Below are positions 9,211 through 17,834 of a stretch of DNA of 64,000 bases, piece by piece (position 1 is the first letter of the stretch; every line of letters begins with the position of its first letter). Under the pieces are notes generated by a model. It did no database searches, was not told the DNA's origin, and saw only the letters and a list, made by a program, of their open reading frames with translations. Origin of the DNA: Marinobacterium sediminicola (lineage in GTDB: Bacteria; Pseudomonadota; Gammaproteobacteria; Pseudomonadales; Balneatricaceae); NCBI RefSeq assembly GCF_022343685.1, contig NZ_CP092123.1:992001-1056000 (forward strand), read 5' to 3'. The position numbers were made by a program, and so were the translations under genes.

Positions 9211-10143
9211 TCAGGAATCCAGCGCCTCCCTGACCCGGCGTGCCTTGCGGCGGTTCAGCAGGTCCTTGGCGCTGACCAGGAAAATTCCCGCCAACACCAG
9301 CGTTCCACCCAATACGAAATTGGTTGTCAGCACTTCGTCGAGAATCAGTACACCAAATACCACGCCCAGCAGCGGGGTAATGAAAACAAAGGTGGCCATA
9401 CGGGAGGCCAGATAACGCTTGAGTAGCCAGAACCAGGTCAGGTAGCTGGCCAGCGCGATCAGCACTGCCTGGAATGCCATGTTCACCGTTGTTTCCGGGG
9501 TCCAGTTCATTGCACCATTACCCATCAGGAAGGCTGCACCGATCAGTAACACTGCTGCTACTGCCATCTGGTAGAACAGGGTTTTGACGGCAGGGGCTTC
9601 GGACAGCTTCGAGCCTCGTATCACCACGGTCGTTAAGCCCCAGGTGGCACCGGCAGCCAGCGCATAGGCATCTCCGAGCAGGCTGGTACCTTCACTGTTG
9701 CCTGAGCCCAGAAACGCGATGCAAACCCCGGCAAAGGCGAGGGCGATGCCGCTCCACTGGATTCGGCTCAAGCGCTCGTCAGGGTGAATAAAATGCATGC
9801 CCAGTGCCGTGAAAATTGGTGAGGTGTAGAGAAACACCACCATATGGGAGGCGCTGGTATGAACCAGTCCCTCCCCCACGAACAGAAACTCGATACCGAA
9901 CATAAGACCGGCCAGCAACCCTGCTTTCAAGGTGCCATCACTGAACATTCGCAGCCCTTCGCTGCGCAGCATCAGCAGCAGCAAAACGATGGCAGCAAAG
10001 GCTGAGCGCAGACCTATCTGCAATGTCGGAGCGATATCCGCTGCGGCCAGTTTGATGGCGATCTGCTGGAAACCCCAGCCAAGGCAAAGCACCAGCAGGA
10101 TACTGACGGCAAAGAAGTCTAGATGGCGTCGTTGGGGGCTCAT
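9211..10143 (-). CDS. EamA/DMT-family permease
   Basis: 310 residues from the ATG at 10143, which has GGAG at suitable spacing; the frame is open far upstream, but that part runs antisense to the ATP-grasp gene. About ten hydrophobic segments are visible in two repeated EamA halves: LGWGFQQIAIKLAAADIAP in the first and GATWGLTTVVIRGSKLSEAP in the second, then LASYLTWFWLLKRY and FITPLLGVVFGVLILDE. Members export metabolites such as amino acids or nucleotides, but the substrate cannot be read from sequence. The C-terminus is basic and cytoplasmic. It is divergent from the ATP-grasp gene across 168 bp of shared promoter DNA. Confidence 0.9.
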   Translation of the reverse strand: MSPQRRHLDFFAVSILLVLCLGWGFQQIAIKLAAADIAPTLQIGLRSAFAAIVLLLLMLRSEGLRMFSDGTLKAGLLAGLMFGIEFLFVGEGLVHTSASHMVVFLYTSPIFTALGMHFIHPDERLSRIQWSGIALAFAGVCIAFLGSGNSEGTSLLGDAYALAAGATWGLTTVVIRGSKLSEAPAVKTLFYQMAVAAVLLIGAAFLMGNGAMNWTPETTVNMAFQAVLIALASYLTWFWLLKRYLASRMATFVFITPLLGVVFGVLILDEVLTTNFVLGGTLVLAGIFLVSAKDLLNRRKARRVREALDS

Positions 10144-10311
10144 GTGCACTCCTGATGAGCGGATTTTAAAAATGTAATTAAGGCTACATTTTATCTCTTC
10201 AGATTGCAGCTCCCGGGTTGAAAAAAGTTGCTCGAAGAGCCGTTGAAAATGCTTTGAGCTGGTTGAAAATCGCACTATTATTCTGCGCTTTGGTTGCCTT
10301 GGTAGACAGGT

Positions 10312-11142
10312 ATGAAATACGTATCCTTCGATGCGTTCCGAACTCTTCACCTCCCTGATGTCCACTACATCAAGCCTGAACACATGTTTCGCCAGCGCGC
10401 TGAAATCGAGGCGGCCGAATGGGTGCTCTTCCCGGAGTACTGGCAGGTCAATGCCTTGGTGTTCGGCCTGAAGAAGCGGATATTTCCGAGTCTTTCGGCC
10501 TATCTGATCGGTCATGACAAGGTGCAGATGACACGCGCCTTCCAGATGGTGGTGCCGGGTCATACTCCCTGGACGCTCATCGAGCCGAATGACCCGCAGA
10601 ACGCCGAGCGAGTCTGGGATCAGATGCCTTCCCCCTTTGTCGCCAAGATACCCAAAAGCAGTATGGGGCAGGGTGTGTTTCTGATCGAGAACCGGGCGGA
10701 CTGGAATGCCTACCTGGCCAAGACCCCGGTTATTTACGCACAGGAACTGTTGCCGATTGACCGGGATCTTCGACTGGTGGTTGTGGGCGGCAAGCTGGTG
10801 GCCGGGTTCTGGCGTTGCCAGGGACATGATGGCTTCCACAACAATCTGTCACAGGGTGGTTCGGTGGATGCGGAGACGCCTCTGCCTCAGGCAGCGATTG
10901 ATCTGGTGCTGAAGGTGGCCGAGGAGCTGGAAATCGACCATGCGGGATTTGATGTCGCGATGGTAGAAGGCTACCCCTATTTGCTGGAATTCAACCGGCT
11001 GTTCGGCAATACAGGGCTTCAAGGCTTAAGCCAACAGGTGTCGGCCGCCATTCTGGAATATCTGGAAGCGGCTAACGATCACGACGATGATGACGACGAT
11101 GATCCCAAACACCCAACACCGCCCATGCCGATTGCGGTCTGA
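10312..11142 (+). CDS. ATP-grasp domain protein (RimK-like) with poly-Asp tail
   Basis: 276 residues. The centre is ATP-grasp: SPFVAKIPKSSMGQGVFLI (ATP-binding Lys and glycine loop), IYAQELLPIDRDLRLVVVGGKLVAGFWR and the metal-binding AGFDVAMVEGYPYLLEFNRLFG with paired Glu/Asn. Such enzymes join a carboxylate to an amine or thiol using ATP, for example adding amino acids to a peptide or protein. The substrate here is unknown. The C-terminus carries NDHDDDDDDDPKHP, which resembles the acidic tails that RimK-type ligases build, though here it is encoded. The last 64 bases overlap the 3' end of the hydrogenase protease gene on the other strand, and the Asp run lies inside that overlap. Confidence 0.85.
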   Translation: MKYVSFDAFRTLHLPDVHYIKPEHMFRQRAEIEAAEWVLFPEYWQVNALVFGLKKRIFPSLSAYLIGHDKVQMTRAFQMVVPGHTPWTLIEPNDPQNAERVWDQMPSPFVAKIPKSSMGQGVFLIENRADWNAYLAKTPVIYAQELLPIDRDLRLVVVGGKLVAGFWRCQGHDGFHNNLSQGGSVDAETPLPQAAIDLVLKVAEELEIDHAGFDVAMVEGYPYLLEFNRLFGNTGLQGLSQQVSAAILEYLEAANDHDDDDDDDPKHPTPPMPIAV

Positions 11143-11585
11143 TACTCCTCAGCCAGCTGCTGCGCCAGTGCGTGCGCAGCAGCGTTGATTTCCTCGGATA
11201 CTCCATCGCCCATTCCGGGTGTGCGAATGCTTACTCCGAAAATTCTCAGCCTTGTGGGCAGTTGATCCAGTTGTTGTGCCAACGCCAGTGTATTGCTCAG
11301 GCCGAAGCCGTGGCTGGAGCAGGTGTCCAGCTGCGCCAACTGGTCAGGGTCCAATTCCAGGCAACAGCCGACCGGGTGCTGTTCGCTGATGACGGCGTCG
11401 ATAAGGGTTACGCTGGCGCCTCCCTGCATCTGCTCAATCAGTTCGGGTCCGGGACGGTCAAGGCTCAGCAATTGTATCGCTGACGGCAGTCCCATTTGGC
11501 GTAATTGATCAATCACTCGCCAGCCGACCTGATCGTCTCCGAAAGGTGAGCCTATACCGATGATCAGATGCAAGTGGGTGCTCAC
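11079..11585 (-). CDS. Hydrogenase maturation protease
   Basis: 168 residues of the HycI/HyaD/HoxW family. The signature IIGIGSPFGDDQVGWRVIDQL holds the first metal-binding Asp, DAVISEQHPVG the second acidic site and SSHGFGLSNTLAL the histidine. The enzyme senses nickel in the large subunit and removes its C-terminal peptide after DPCxxCxxH. Its start overlaps the large-subunit stop by four bases, so it closes the operon. The C-terminal run of seven serines is encoded by the antisense of the neighbouring poly-Asp repeat and probably adds nothing to catalysis. Confidence 0.92.
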   Translation of the reverse strand: MSTHLHLIIGIGSPFGDDQVGWRVIDQLRQMGLPSAIQLLSLDRPGPELIEQMQGGASVTLIDAVISEQHPVGCCLELDPDQLAQLDTCSSHGFGLSNTLALAQQLDQLPTRLRIFGVSIRTPGMGDGVSEEINAAAHALAQQLAEEYQTAIGMGGVGCLGSSSSSSS

Positions 11586-12877
11586 GTTTCATGTTTCTCC
11601 AGACGAAGAAAATGAGTGGCGCAGGAGATGCACGGGTCATAGTTGCGAATCACCTGCTCGGCCCTGAGTCTGAGGGCATCTTCATCATGGTTGAGCCCAA
11701 AGCGACTCAGTGAGCGGTGCAAATCCTCTTCAATGCGGGCCTGATTCTGGCTGGTGGGCGGGACGATACGCGCAGCCTGGATGAGGCCCTGATCGTCGAG
11801 CGCGTAGCGATGCCAAAGCAGGCCGCGGGGGGCTTCGCTCATGCCGAAACCGATGCCTGGCTCGAGAAACAGGCTGTTATAGGGGGCATCGGGGTATGCG
11901 TATTCATCCAATAACCGAATGGCTTCATGCAGCGCCAGTTCAATCTCCAGCGCCCGTGCAATCAGGCTGTGAAACATATTGGATGACGGCAGCTGAAAAC
12001 CGATTTCCTGCAGCCGCGCCTGCAAGAAGTCGGGTAGCTGAGCGTGGTTGATATTCAGCCGTGCCAGTGGGCCGGTCAGGTATGGGTGGCCGTCAAGATC
12101 GGACCAGAGCGCTGTGGAGTCAGGTTTGTGGTGCTCGTGGAAATGTTGCTCGAATTGGGCCGCGTTAAGAACCAGACCGGTACTGGTATGTATCTCTCCG
12201 CTTTCCATGGCGTAATGATCAGGGTGGTGCAGAGCCACGCAGATAAAGCTCTGTGGGTCATCCGGCAGTGGCAGGCTGGCGCAGAAATGGGTCAGGTTCC
12301 GCGCATCTTCCTGAGCCCCCTTCAGTTTTTCGACCAGATCAGCAACCGTTTCTGCCGAGGGTGCGTGATGAAAACCACCCAATCGAGCGCCGACCGGATG
12401 GACCGAACGGCCGCCGAATAGCCGAATCAGTGCATTACCCATCCCTTGCAGCTTAAGCCCACGCTTGACCTCCTCCGGGTGTCGTTCTGCCATGGCGATG
12501 GCATTATCAAAACCAAGGTAGTCGGGCAGTGCCAGCAGGTGGATATGCAGCGCATGGCTTTGCAGCCACTCGCCACAGTAGAAGGCACGACGCATCCGCT
12601 GCACCCAGGGTGAGACGGCTTGGGTCGAGAGGGACTCCAGCGCGTTAAGTGCGCTGATCTGGTATGCCACCGGGCAGATGCCACAGATGCGGGCAACGAT
12701 ATCGACCACCTCTCTCGCTTCTCGGCCTTCCAGAAACTTTTCGAAGTAACGGGGTGGTTCAAAAATCGAGAGTCCCAGCTCCACAAGCTTGTTTCCCTTG
12801 ATCTCCAGCCTGAGTGAGCCTTCACCTTCAACACGCGTCAGTGCCGGCACGTCGATACGGATTCGGCGACTAGTCAT
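11582..12877 (-). CDS. hydA: NiFe hydrogenase large (alpha) subunit, group 3b type
   Basis: 431 residues from the ATG at 12877, which has AGGAG upstream and overlaps the small-subunit stop by eight bases. The two nickel-ligand motifs are ARICGICPVAYQ near the N-terminus (CxxC) and DPCISCATH at the C-terminus, followed by a nine-residue tail FLRLEKHET for the protease. The RICGICPVAYQ form, with Tyr where many families have His, is what I recall from cytoplasmic bidirectional group 3b enzymes (sulfhydrogenases). It holds the NiFe(CN)2CO site that oxidises or makes H2. There is no twin-arginine or membrane feature in the operon, so the enzyme is cytoplasmic. The hyp maturation genes are not in the window. 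Confidence 0.93.
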   Translation of the reverse strand: MTSRRIRIDVPALTRVEGEGSLRLEIKGNKLVELGLSIFEPPRYFEKFLEGREAREVVDIVARICGICPVAYQISALNALESLSTQAVSPWVQRMRRAFYCGEWLQSHALHIHLLALPDYLGFDNAIAMAERHPEEVKRGLKLQGMGNALIRLFGGRSVHPVGARLGGFHHAPSAETVADLVEKLKGAQEDARNLTHFCASLPLPDDPQSFICVALHHPDHYAMESGEIHTSTGLVLNAAQFEQHFHEHHKPDSTALWSDLDGHPYLTGPLARLNINHAQLPDFLQARLQEIGFQLPSSNMFHSLIARALEIELALHEAIRLLDEYAYPDAPYNSLFLEPGIGFGMSEAPRGLLWHRYALDDQGLIQAARIVPPTSQNQARIEEDLHRSLSRFGLNHDEDALRLRAEQVIRNYDPCISCATHFLRLEKHET

Positions 12878-13682
12878 CCTGATCTCCTGCTCGCGGGTCT
12901 TCAGCCCCTGAGCGGTAAAAGACACCTCCGGCCTGCAGAAACGCGGGTGCCTGAGAGTTAATCAACAGAAAGCGACGGGCAATGGCATCGGGTACGAGAC
13001 TAAGGCCGGCAAAGCGACGGGCCAGCGTTTCAGACTGTGCCGTTTCACTGGGGCCGTAGCAGCCGTAACAATCACGGCCAAAGCGCGGACACAGGGCACC
13101 ACAACCCGTGCGTGTGACGGGCCCCATGCAGGGGGTTCCCTGAGTGACCATGACGCAGACTGTCTGTTGGCGCTTGCATTCCAGGCATACCCTGTCGCGA
13201 TCATCCACCGGCGCTACCCCGAATAAGAGGGCACGGACGGCAGCAAGAATCTGGACGCTGTTCACCGGACAGCCCCAGAGTTCAAGGTCCACCTTTACCT
13301 CGGATGCGATGGGCACAACGTTTTTCAGCGTGTGGATAAATTCAGGCTGGGCATAGATCGCATCACGCCACTCATCATGGTGCCCATCAAGGTTACGCAA
13401 TGCTTGAAGGCCACCGCTTGTCGCACAGGCACCGATGGTGATCAGATACTGGCTGTTGGCGCGGACCTGCCGGATGCGTTCCAGTTCATCAGGAGTCGAC
13501 AGGCTGCCTTCAACAAAAGCGATATCGACGTCGGCCGAGACATCACTCATACCGGCTTCAAGAAAGTGCAGTATCTCGACCTGCTCATTCAGTTGCAGCA
13601 GAGCTTCGCCCAGATTGAGAAAGGCCAGCTGGCAACCGTCGCAGGAACTGAACTTGTGAACCGCAATACGTGGTTTGGCCAT
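12870..13682 (-). CDS. hydD: NiFe hydrogenase small (delta) subunit, group 3b type
   Basis: 270 residues. Starting at 13682 gives MAKPRIAVHKFSSCDGCQLAFLNL, with the proximal-cluster CxxC; a longer upstream frame is antisense to nothing useful and is rejected. Further cluster cysteines are in TIGACATSGG, LWGCPVNS, VCLECKRQQTVCVM, GTPCMGPVTRTGCGALCPRFGRDCYGCYGP. These carry three 4Fe-4S clusters that pass electrons from the NiFe site to the diaphorase subunits. There is no Tat signal, in line with a cytoplasmic enzyme. Its start codon overlaps the stop of the FAD subunit gene. Confidence 0.92.
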   Translation of the reverse strand: MAKPRIAVHKFSSCDGCQLAFLNLGEALLQLNEQVEILHFLEAGMSDVSADVDIAFVEGSLSTPDELERIRQVRANSQYLITIGACATSGGLQALRNLDGHHDEWRDAIYAQPEFIHTLKNVVPIASEVKVDLELWGCPVNSVQILAAVRALLFGVAPVDDRDRVCLECKRQQTVCVMVTQGTPCMGPVTRTGCGALCPRFGRDCYGCYGPSETAQSETLARRFAGLSLVPDAIARRFLLINSQAPAFLQAGGVFYRSGAEDPRAGDQDD

Positions 13683-14524
13683 CAGACTCCCTCCAGTCCC
13701 AGACGCCCGCACAGTCGAGGGTAGGGTATGACCGGGCCGTCGTGACAGATGAAGTCGGAACCGAACTGGCAATGGCCGCAGTGGCCTGTTGCACACTGCA
13801 TGTTGCGCTCCATGCTGAGCCAGATGGATTCGGCCGGGACATGCTGGCGGATCAGCTGCTCTGCGCTGGCCTGCATCATCGGCTCGGGGCCGCAGCAGCA
13901 CACCAGTGTCTTATCGGGTTTGAGCGGCAGGCGTTTGATCAGCTCGGTTACCCGCCCGCTGTACCAGGGCCAGCCGGGGGCAGCGACGTCGGCGGCCATC
14001 AACACCGTGGTATTGGGCTGCTGTGCCCAGAATTCGTAACGGCTGCGCCAGAGCAGGTCGGCCGAGTGCTTGACGCCCTGAATGATATGGATGTGCCCGT
14101 AGCTCGTCCGGTTGGCAAAAGCATGCTCAATGATGGAAACCGCAGGGGCACAGCCGAGACCGCCGGTAATGACGCACAGGTCCCTGTTTTCGGCCTGTTC
14201 CAATGGCCAGCCCTGCCCAAAGGGCCCGCGCAGTCCGATTCGATCGCCCGGCAACAGCTCGGCCAGAGATCGGCTGACACGGCCAACGGCACGAATGGTG
14301 TGTTCCAGTACCGGGTGGCCCTGATCATCTTCGCTGATCGCCTTGAACGAAATGGGGATCTCACCCACGCCATAACGGTAGAGCATATTGAACTGGCCCG
14401 GTTGAATACCCAGCCGCCACTGCTGGCTCGGGTCGGTCAACTGCAGCTGGAGGGTAAAGATATCCTCGGTTTCCTGAATCCGATTCAGGACCACGGCTTC
14501 GGTTGGCAGTGCCGGATTGCTCAT
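13682..14524 (-). CDS. hydG: Hydrogenase FAD/NAD(P)-binding (gamma) subunit
   Basis: 280 residues of the ferredoxin-NADP reductase fold used by sulfhydrogenase gamma and dihydroorotate dehydrogenase electron-transfer subunits. The flavin-binding region is LGIQPGQFNMLYRYGVGEIPISFKA and the NAD(P) loop is VITGGLGCAPAVSIIEHA. Near the C-terminus CCCGPEPMM is typical of the family, and MQCATGHCGHCQFG...C binds a 2Fe-2S cluster. It moves electrons between NAD(P)H and the hydrogenase clusters. Its stop overlaps the small subunit start and its start overlaps the beta-subunit stop, so the four genes are translationally coupled. Confidence 0.92.
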   Translation of the reverse strand: MSNPALPTEAVVLNRIQETEDIFTLQLQLTDPSQQWRLGIQPGQFNMLYRYGVGEIPISFKAISEDDQGHPVLEHTIRAVGRVSRSLAELLPGDRIGLRGPFGQGWPLEQAENRDLCVITGGLGCAPAVSIIEHAFANRTSYGHIHIIQGVKHSADLLWRSRYEFWAQQPNTTVLMAADVAAPGWPWYSGRVTELIKRLPLKPDKTLVCCCGPEPMMQASAEQLIRQHVPAESIWLSMERNMQCATGHCGHCQFGSDFICHDGPVIPYPRLCGRLGLEGV

Positions 14525-15609
14525 TCAACGTCCTCTCTGCCCAATTCAGTCAAAGCCTCAAGCGGATCGATACCTACAGGGCACCAGCTGATGCAGCGGC
14601 CACAGCCGGTACAGCCACTGCGACCATACTGTTCGACCCAGCTGCCAAACTTGTGCGTCAGCCACTGGCGATAGCGACTCTTGGTGTCGGGACGGAAACG
14701 GTGGCCGTGAATGTAGCTGTGTCCCTCGCTGAAACAGGAGTCCCACTGGCGCTGATGGCCGGAGGTCGTGCCATCCAGCTCGGGAACTTCGCTTTCACTG
14801 AAACAGAAGCAGCTGGGACAGACCGATGTGCAGTTACCGCAACTGAGACAGGCTTCAGCAAGACTGTCCCAGATCGGGTGCTGGCCTTGATGGATCAACC
14901 TGCTCGGCTCAAACGCAGGCAGATGTCGCTGTTGTTGACAGGCTTTTTGGTGTTGCTCGTCAGTCTGCTGTTGCTGTTCCGGGGTTGCAGCGTCCAATGG
15001 CAGATTGTCCATCAGGCTCTGTCCCTTTGGGCTCCCGGCACGAATCCGGTAGCCGTCATCCAGTTCGACAAGTGCCAGGTCGTAACCGGCCCTGGCATCC
15101 GGCCCGTCACCTGTACTGGCACAGAAACAGGTGTCTGCCGGATGTGAGCAGTCCACAGCGATCAGCAACAGAGAATCACGTCGCTGTTGATAATAGGGGT
15201 CACCTGAGAAATGTTGATCCTGCAGCGAGAGGGCTGCTAGGTCACAGCCGCGAACCCCCAGTACTGCAGTCGGTTCAGTTGTCTCGATGACCTCTTCAAA
15301 GCGAAGACTGCCGTCCGCTTGCAAGTGCGAACGCCAAAGGGTTTCACGTGGTGCAAAGGTCAGGGGCTTTAGTGCCTGCGGGCCATTGGCCCAGCTGAAC
15401 AGGCGAGGACCTTGGGTCCTGATCAGCCGGTACTGGCCAGGCTGCTGAATCTGTTCAATTCCCGCAGGAAGCTGATCGGCTTGCTGTAAAGGGCGGTAAA
15501 GGATAGCGCCATCGATGACTTGCGGACCCACTACCCGATAACCCTGCTGCTGGAGCAGGTCGATGAGGGACGACAGGCTTGAACGGGGCAGAAAATCCGC
15601 TGCAGACAT
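14521..15609 (-). CDS. hydB: Hydrogenase iron-sulfur (beta) subunit
   Basis: 362 residues, first gene of the operon. The N-terminal half contains VLGVRGCDLAALSLQDQHF and VDCSHPADTCFCASTGDGPDA, seen in the HydB/AsrA family. The C-terminal half has two 4Fe-4S motifs, ACLSCGNCTSVCPSCFC and GCTGCGRCISWCPVGID. It links the FAD subunit to the small subunit. A glutamine-rich insert (about residues 210-235) is probably a linker. The start at 15609 is 30 bases downstream of the diguanylate cyclase stop on the same strand, so the operon may share its transcript. Confidence 0.9.
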   Translation of the reverse strand: MSAADFLPRSSLSSLIDLLQQQGYRVVGPQVIDGAILYRPLQQADQLPAGIEQIQQPGQYRLIRTQGPRLFSWANGPQALKPLTFAPRETLWRSHLQADGSLRFEEVIETTEPTAVLGVRGCDLAALSLQDQHFSGDPYYQQRRDSLLLIAVDCSHPADTCFCASTGDGPDARAGYDLALVELDDGYRIRAGSPKGQSLMDNLPLDAATPEQQQQTDEQHQKACQQQRHLPAFEPSRLIHQGQHPIWDSLAEACLSCGNCTSVCPSCFCFSESEVPELDGTTSGHQRQWDSCFSEGHSYIHGHRFRPDTKSRYRQWLTHKFGSWVEQYGRSGCTGCGRCISWCPVGIDPLEALTELGREDVE

Positions 15610-15639
15610 AAGGTGTTTCCGCTGGGCTTTTCTCTTACG

Positions 15640-17640
15640 TTAGGTTCCGGGAGAGGAGAACACAAGCTTGGGCGAGCTGTCGGCGATCATTAAACGGTTA
15701 CGACCTGCCGATTTGGCTTGATACATGGCTTTGTCGGCAGCACGAATCAGCGCATCGACACTGTCGGCATGCTGCGGGTAGGCGGCGAGGCCAATGGAAA
15801 CCGTCAAAGGAGGGAGGGGATCACCTGACGAGGTACACAGCGTCAGCTGACGAATACCCTGCAGCAGGTCCAGGGCACGGTCCTGAGCGTGGAACAGGCT
15901 TGCTTCGGGCAGGGCCACGACAATCTCTTCCCCGCCAAAGCGGCAGGCGATATCACTTTCACGAATCCGCTCGGTGATGAAGGTGGCGATGCCTTTGAGG
16001 GCCTCGTCACCGGCTTCATGCCCCAGGCTGTCGTTAAGACGTTTGAAGTGATCAATGTCGATCAGCATCAGGCACATGGGCCGCCCATGACGGTTGCACC
16101 GTGCTAGTTCTGATCCCAGCCAGTTGTGCAGATGGCGTCGGTTGTACAATCCGGTAAGGGGGTCATGCGTGGCTTCCTGCATGAGTTGCTCACGCAGTTG
16201 CAGGTTGGTCAGAGCCAGTGAAAGGTGCTCGGACAACATCTGCAGAACGAAGCTGATCGCCGTATTACCGGGTGGTTCGGCTCCCAGCAGAACGACACCG
16301 ATCAGTTTGCGTCCTGATTTCAGGGGCAGTACGCGATGAATGTTGCGTGTTCCCTCGGGGTCGTAGAGAGAAACCTGTTCCCAGTGCTCCGACTCGTCCG
16401 GCAGTTCCAGCTGGGCGGCATAATGCGCGCCGATGAGGGCGTGGCGTCCCCAGTGGGTCAGAATTTCCAGCCGCTGATCTTGGGTAAAGCGACACAGCAC
16501 CCCTTCCAACTGCGGCAGCTGGCGGGGCAGATATTCAGTCAGCGCATCGATAATTTCCTGCGCCGAACTTGCCGAGTGGAGCCGGGAGTCCAGTTCAGCC
16601 ATCAGGTTCAGCATCTGGTAGCGTTCCTGCAATTCGGCCTGCACATTTTCTCGCTCGCGGATTTCGGCGCTCAGCAGACGGTTGCTGCGGCTGAGCATCT
16701 GGTTTGACTGTGTAAGCCGCTTGGACCAGTAGCGGAACAGAAAAATACCGAACAGCGACATGGCGCTCATCAGGATCAGCAACACGGTCATCAGCGCATC
16801 CACCGAGTCCTGAACCATGTCGGCGACCGGTTGCCAAAGCTGGGGATCACGGCTGTACGCCGCAGTACTGATAGCGGTTTTAGTCAAGTTGGTACTGAGC
16901 CAGGTAAACAGCATCGCGGTCGATACCAGTATTGCGGCGACCACCAGCGTCATGCGCAGGCCATCCGTGCTGGATTGCCGCGCAACCCAGAACCCGGTAC
17001 TTCGCTGCCAGCGGCGGATGAATGTCAGACTCAGCAGCAGAACCGGCAATACCACCAGTATGTTCTGAAGCAGAAAGCCCATCCACCAGCCTTCCCAGAC
17101 CTCATAAAGACTGGTGATATCAGCTTGGGTGGCATGACTCCAGATGAAGGCGCCGATGGAGCTGAGCACGGCAGCCGCAAAGCTGATCAGGATGAATAGA
17201 ACAATGTTACTGGGACGCCTGAAATCGGCGGTATGGGGCTGAGCCCGGTAGATCATGGCAATCAGGGCCAGCCCCAAAGGGTCGGAACAGGCGAAAAGCA
17301 GCGCCCATTCGTACGGCATGCCGTAATAACTGGCCAACAGGAAGGTGGATAGCCAGGTCGGGATCGCCGCCCACCAGAACCCGAACCACAGCAGCCAGAA
17401 CATGGCCAGAATCAGTGGTGGATAGAGGGTGACATGAAAAGTATGCGGACCCAGATCGATCGGCAGGGCCGACCAGTTGTATTCAACTGCAGCAACGCCA
17501 AGGATCACGGACAGGAAGCCGCTGGCAGCCCAGATCAAAAGAATTAAACCGCGCATTTTGGGGTTATGTCGGCTCAGCAGGAGACCCATGCTCAGCTGAT
17601 CATGTTGGCTGGAAACTGAAGTCACAGAAAAATCAGTCAT
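15640..17640 (-). CDS. Membrane diguanylate cyclase (MASE1-like sensor, GGDEF)
   Basis: 666 residues from the ATG at 17640 (an in-frame GTG lies four codons upstream). About eight hydrophobic segments fill the first 300 residues in a MASE1-like pattern. A short coiled coil and a GAF-like region (about 350-490) follow, and then a GGDEF domain from DPLTGLYNRRHLHNWL. The active loop is RFGGEEIVVA, a functional GGEE variant, and RESD five residues before it is the RxxD inhibitory I-site. It makes cyclic di-GMP in response to an unknown membrane or cytoplasmic signal. Position upstream of the hydrogenase operon may be chance or may link hydrogen use to lifestyle switching. Confidence 0.9.
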   Translation of the reverse strand: MTDFSVTSVSSQHDQLSMGLLLSRHNPKMRGLILLIWAASGFLSVILGVAAVEYNWSALPIDLGPHTFHVTLYPPLILAMFWLLWFGFWWAAIPTWLSTFLLASYYGMPYEWALLFACSDPLGLALIAMIYRAQPHTADFRRPSNIVLFILISFAAAVLSSIGAFIWSHATQADITSLYEVWEGWWMGFLLQNILVVLPVLLLSLTFIRRWQRSTGFWVARQSSTDGLRMTLVVAAILVSTAMLFTWLSTNLTKTAISTAAYSRDPQLWQPVADMVQDSVDALMTVLLILMSAMSLFGIFLFRYWSKRLTQSNQMLSRSNRLLSAEIRERENVQAELQERYQMLNLMAELDSRLHSASSAQEIIDALTEYLPRQLPQLEGVLCRFTQDQRLEILTHWGRHALIGAHYAAQLELPDESEHWEQVSLYDPEGTRNIHRVLPLKSGRKLIGVVLLGAEPPGNTAISFVLQMLSEHLSLALTNLQLREQLMQEATHDPLTGLYNRRHLHNWLGSELARCNRHGRPMCLMLIDIDHFKRLNDSLGHEAGDEALKGIATFITERIRESDIACRFGGEEIVVALPEASLFHAQDRALDLLQGIRQLTLCTSSGDPLPPLTVSIGLAAYPQHADSVDALIRAADKAMYQAKSAGRNRLMIADSSPKLVFSSPGT

Positions 17641-17775
17641 AAAACCGCTCACAAAAATGCGGGGGCTTGTATAGGTATAGTGAAAAATGAGAGTTTAATC
17701 ACCTGTTTATTTCATCAATGTTTCTTTTTAGCAACTATTTTTTCTGGGGAAGGGTTCAAGGCGTGAAAGCGGGTG

Positions 17776-17813
17776 AAAAAGGGGGCGACAGCCCTGTCTT
17801 GCACGGGGCTGTC
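17776..17813 (-). terminator. Rho-independent terminator after the reductase gene
   Basis: GACAGCCC pairs with GGGCTGTC around an 11-base loop, followed on the minus strand by GCCCCC and a T run. It ends the diiron oxygenase/reductase operon. Confidence 0.75.
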
Positions 17814-17834
17814 GAAAGAAGTGACTGGCTCGTT

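Noticed and set aside
9014-9415. Plus-strand reading frame of 133 codons
   Set aside because: It overlaps the 3' third of the EamA permease on the other strand, has no family features and no ribosome-binding site.
10144-10839. N-terminal extension of the EamA permease frame
   Set aside because: The open frame runs antisense through the ATP-grasp gene and shows no membrane segments; the ATG at 10143 has a good ribosome-binding site.
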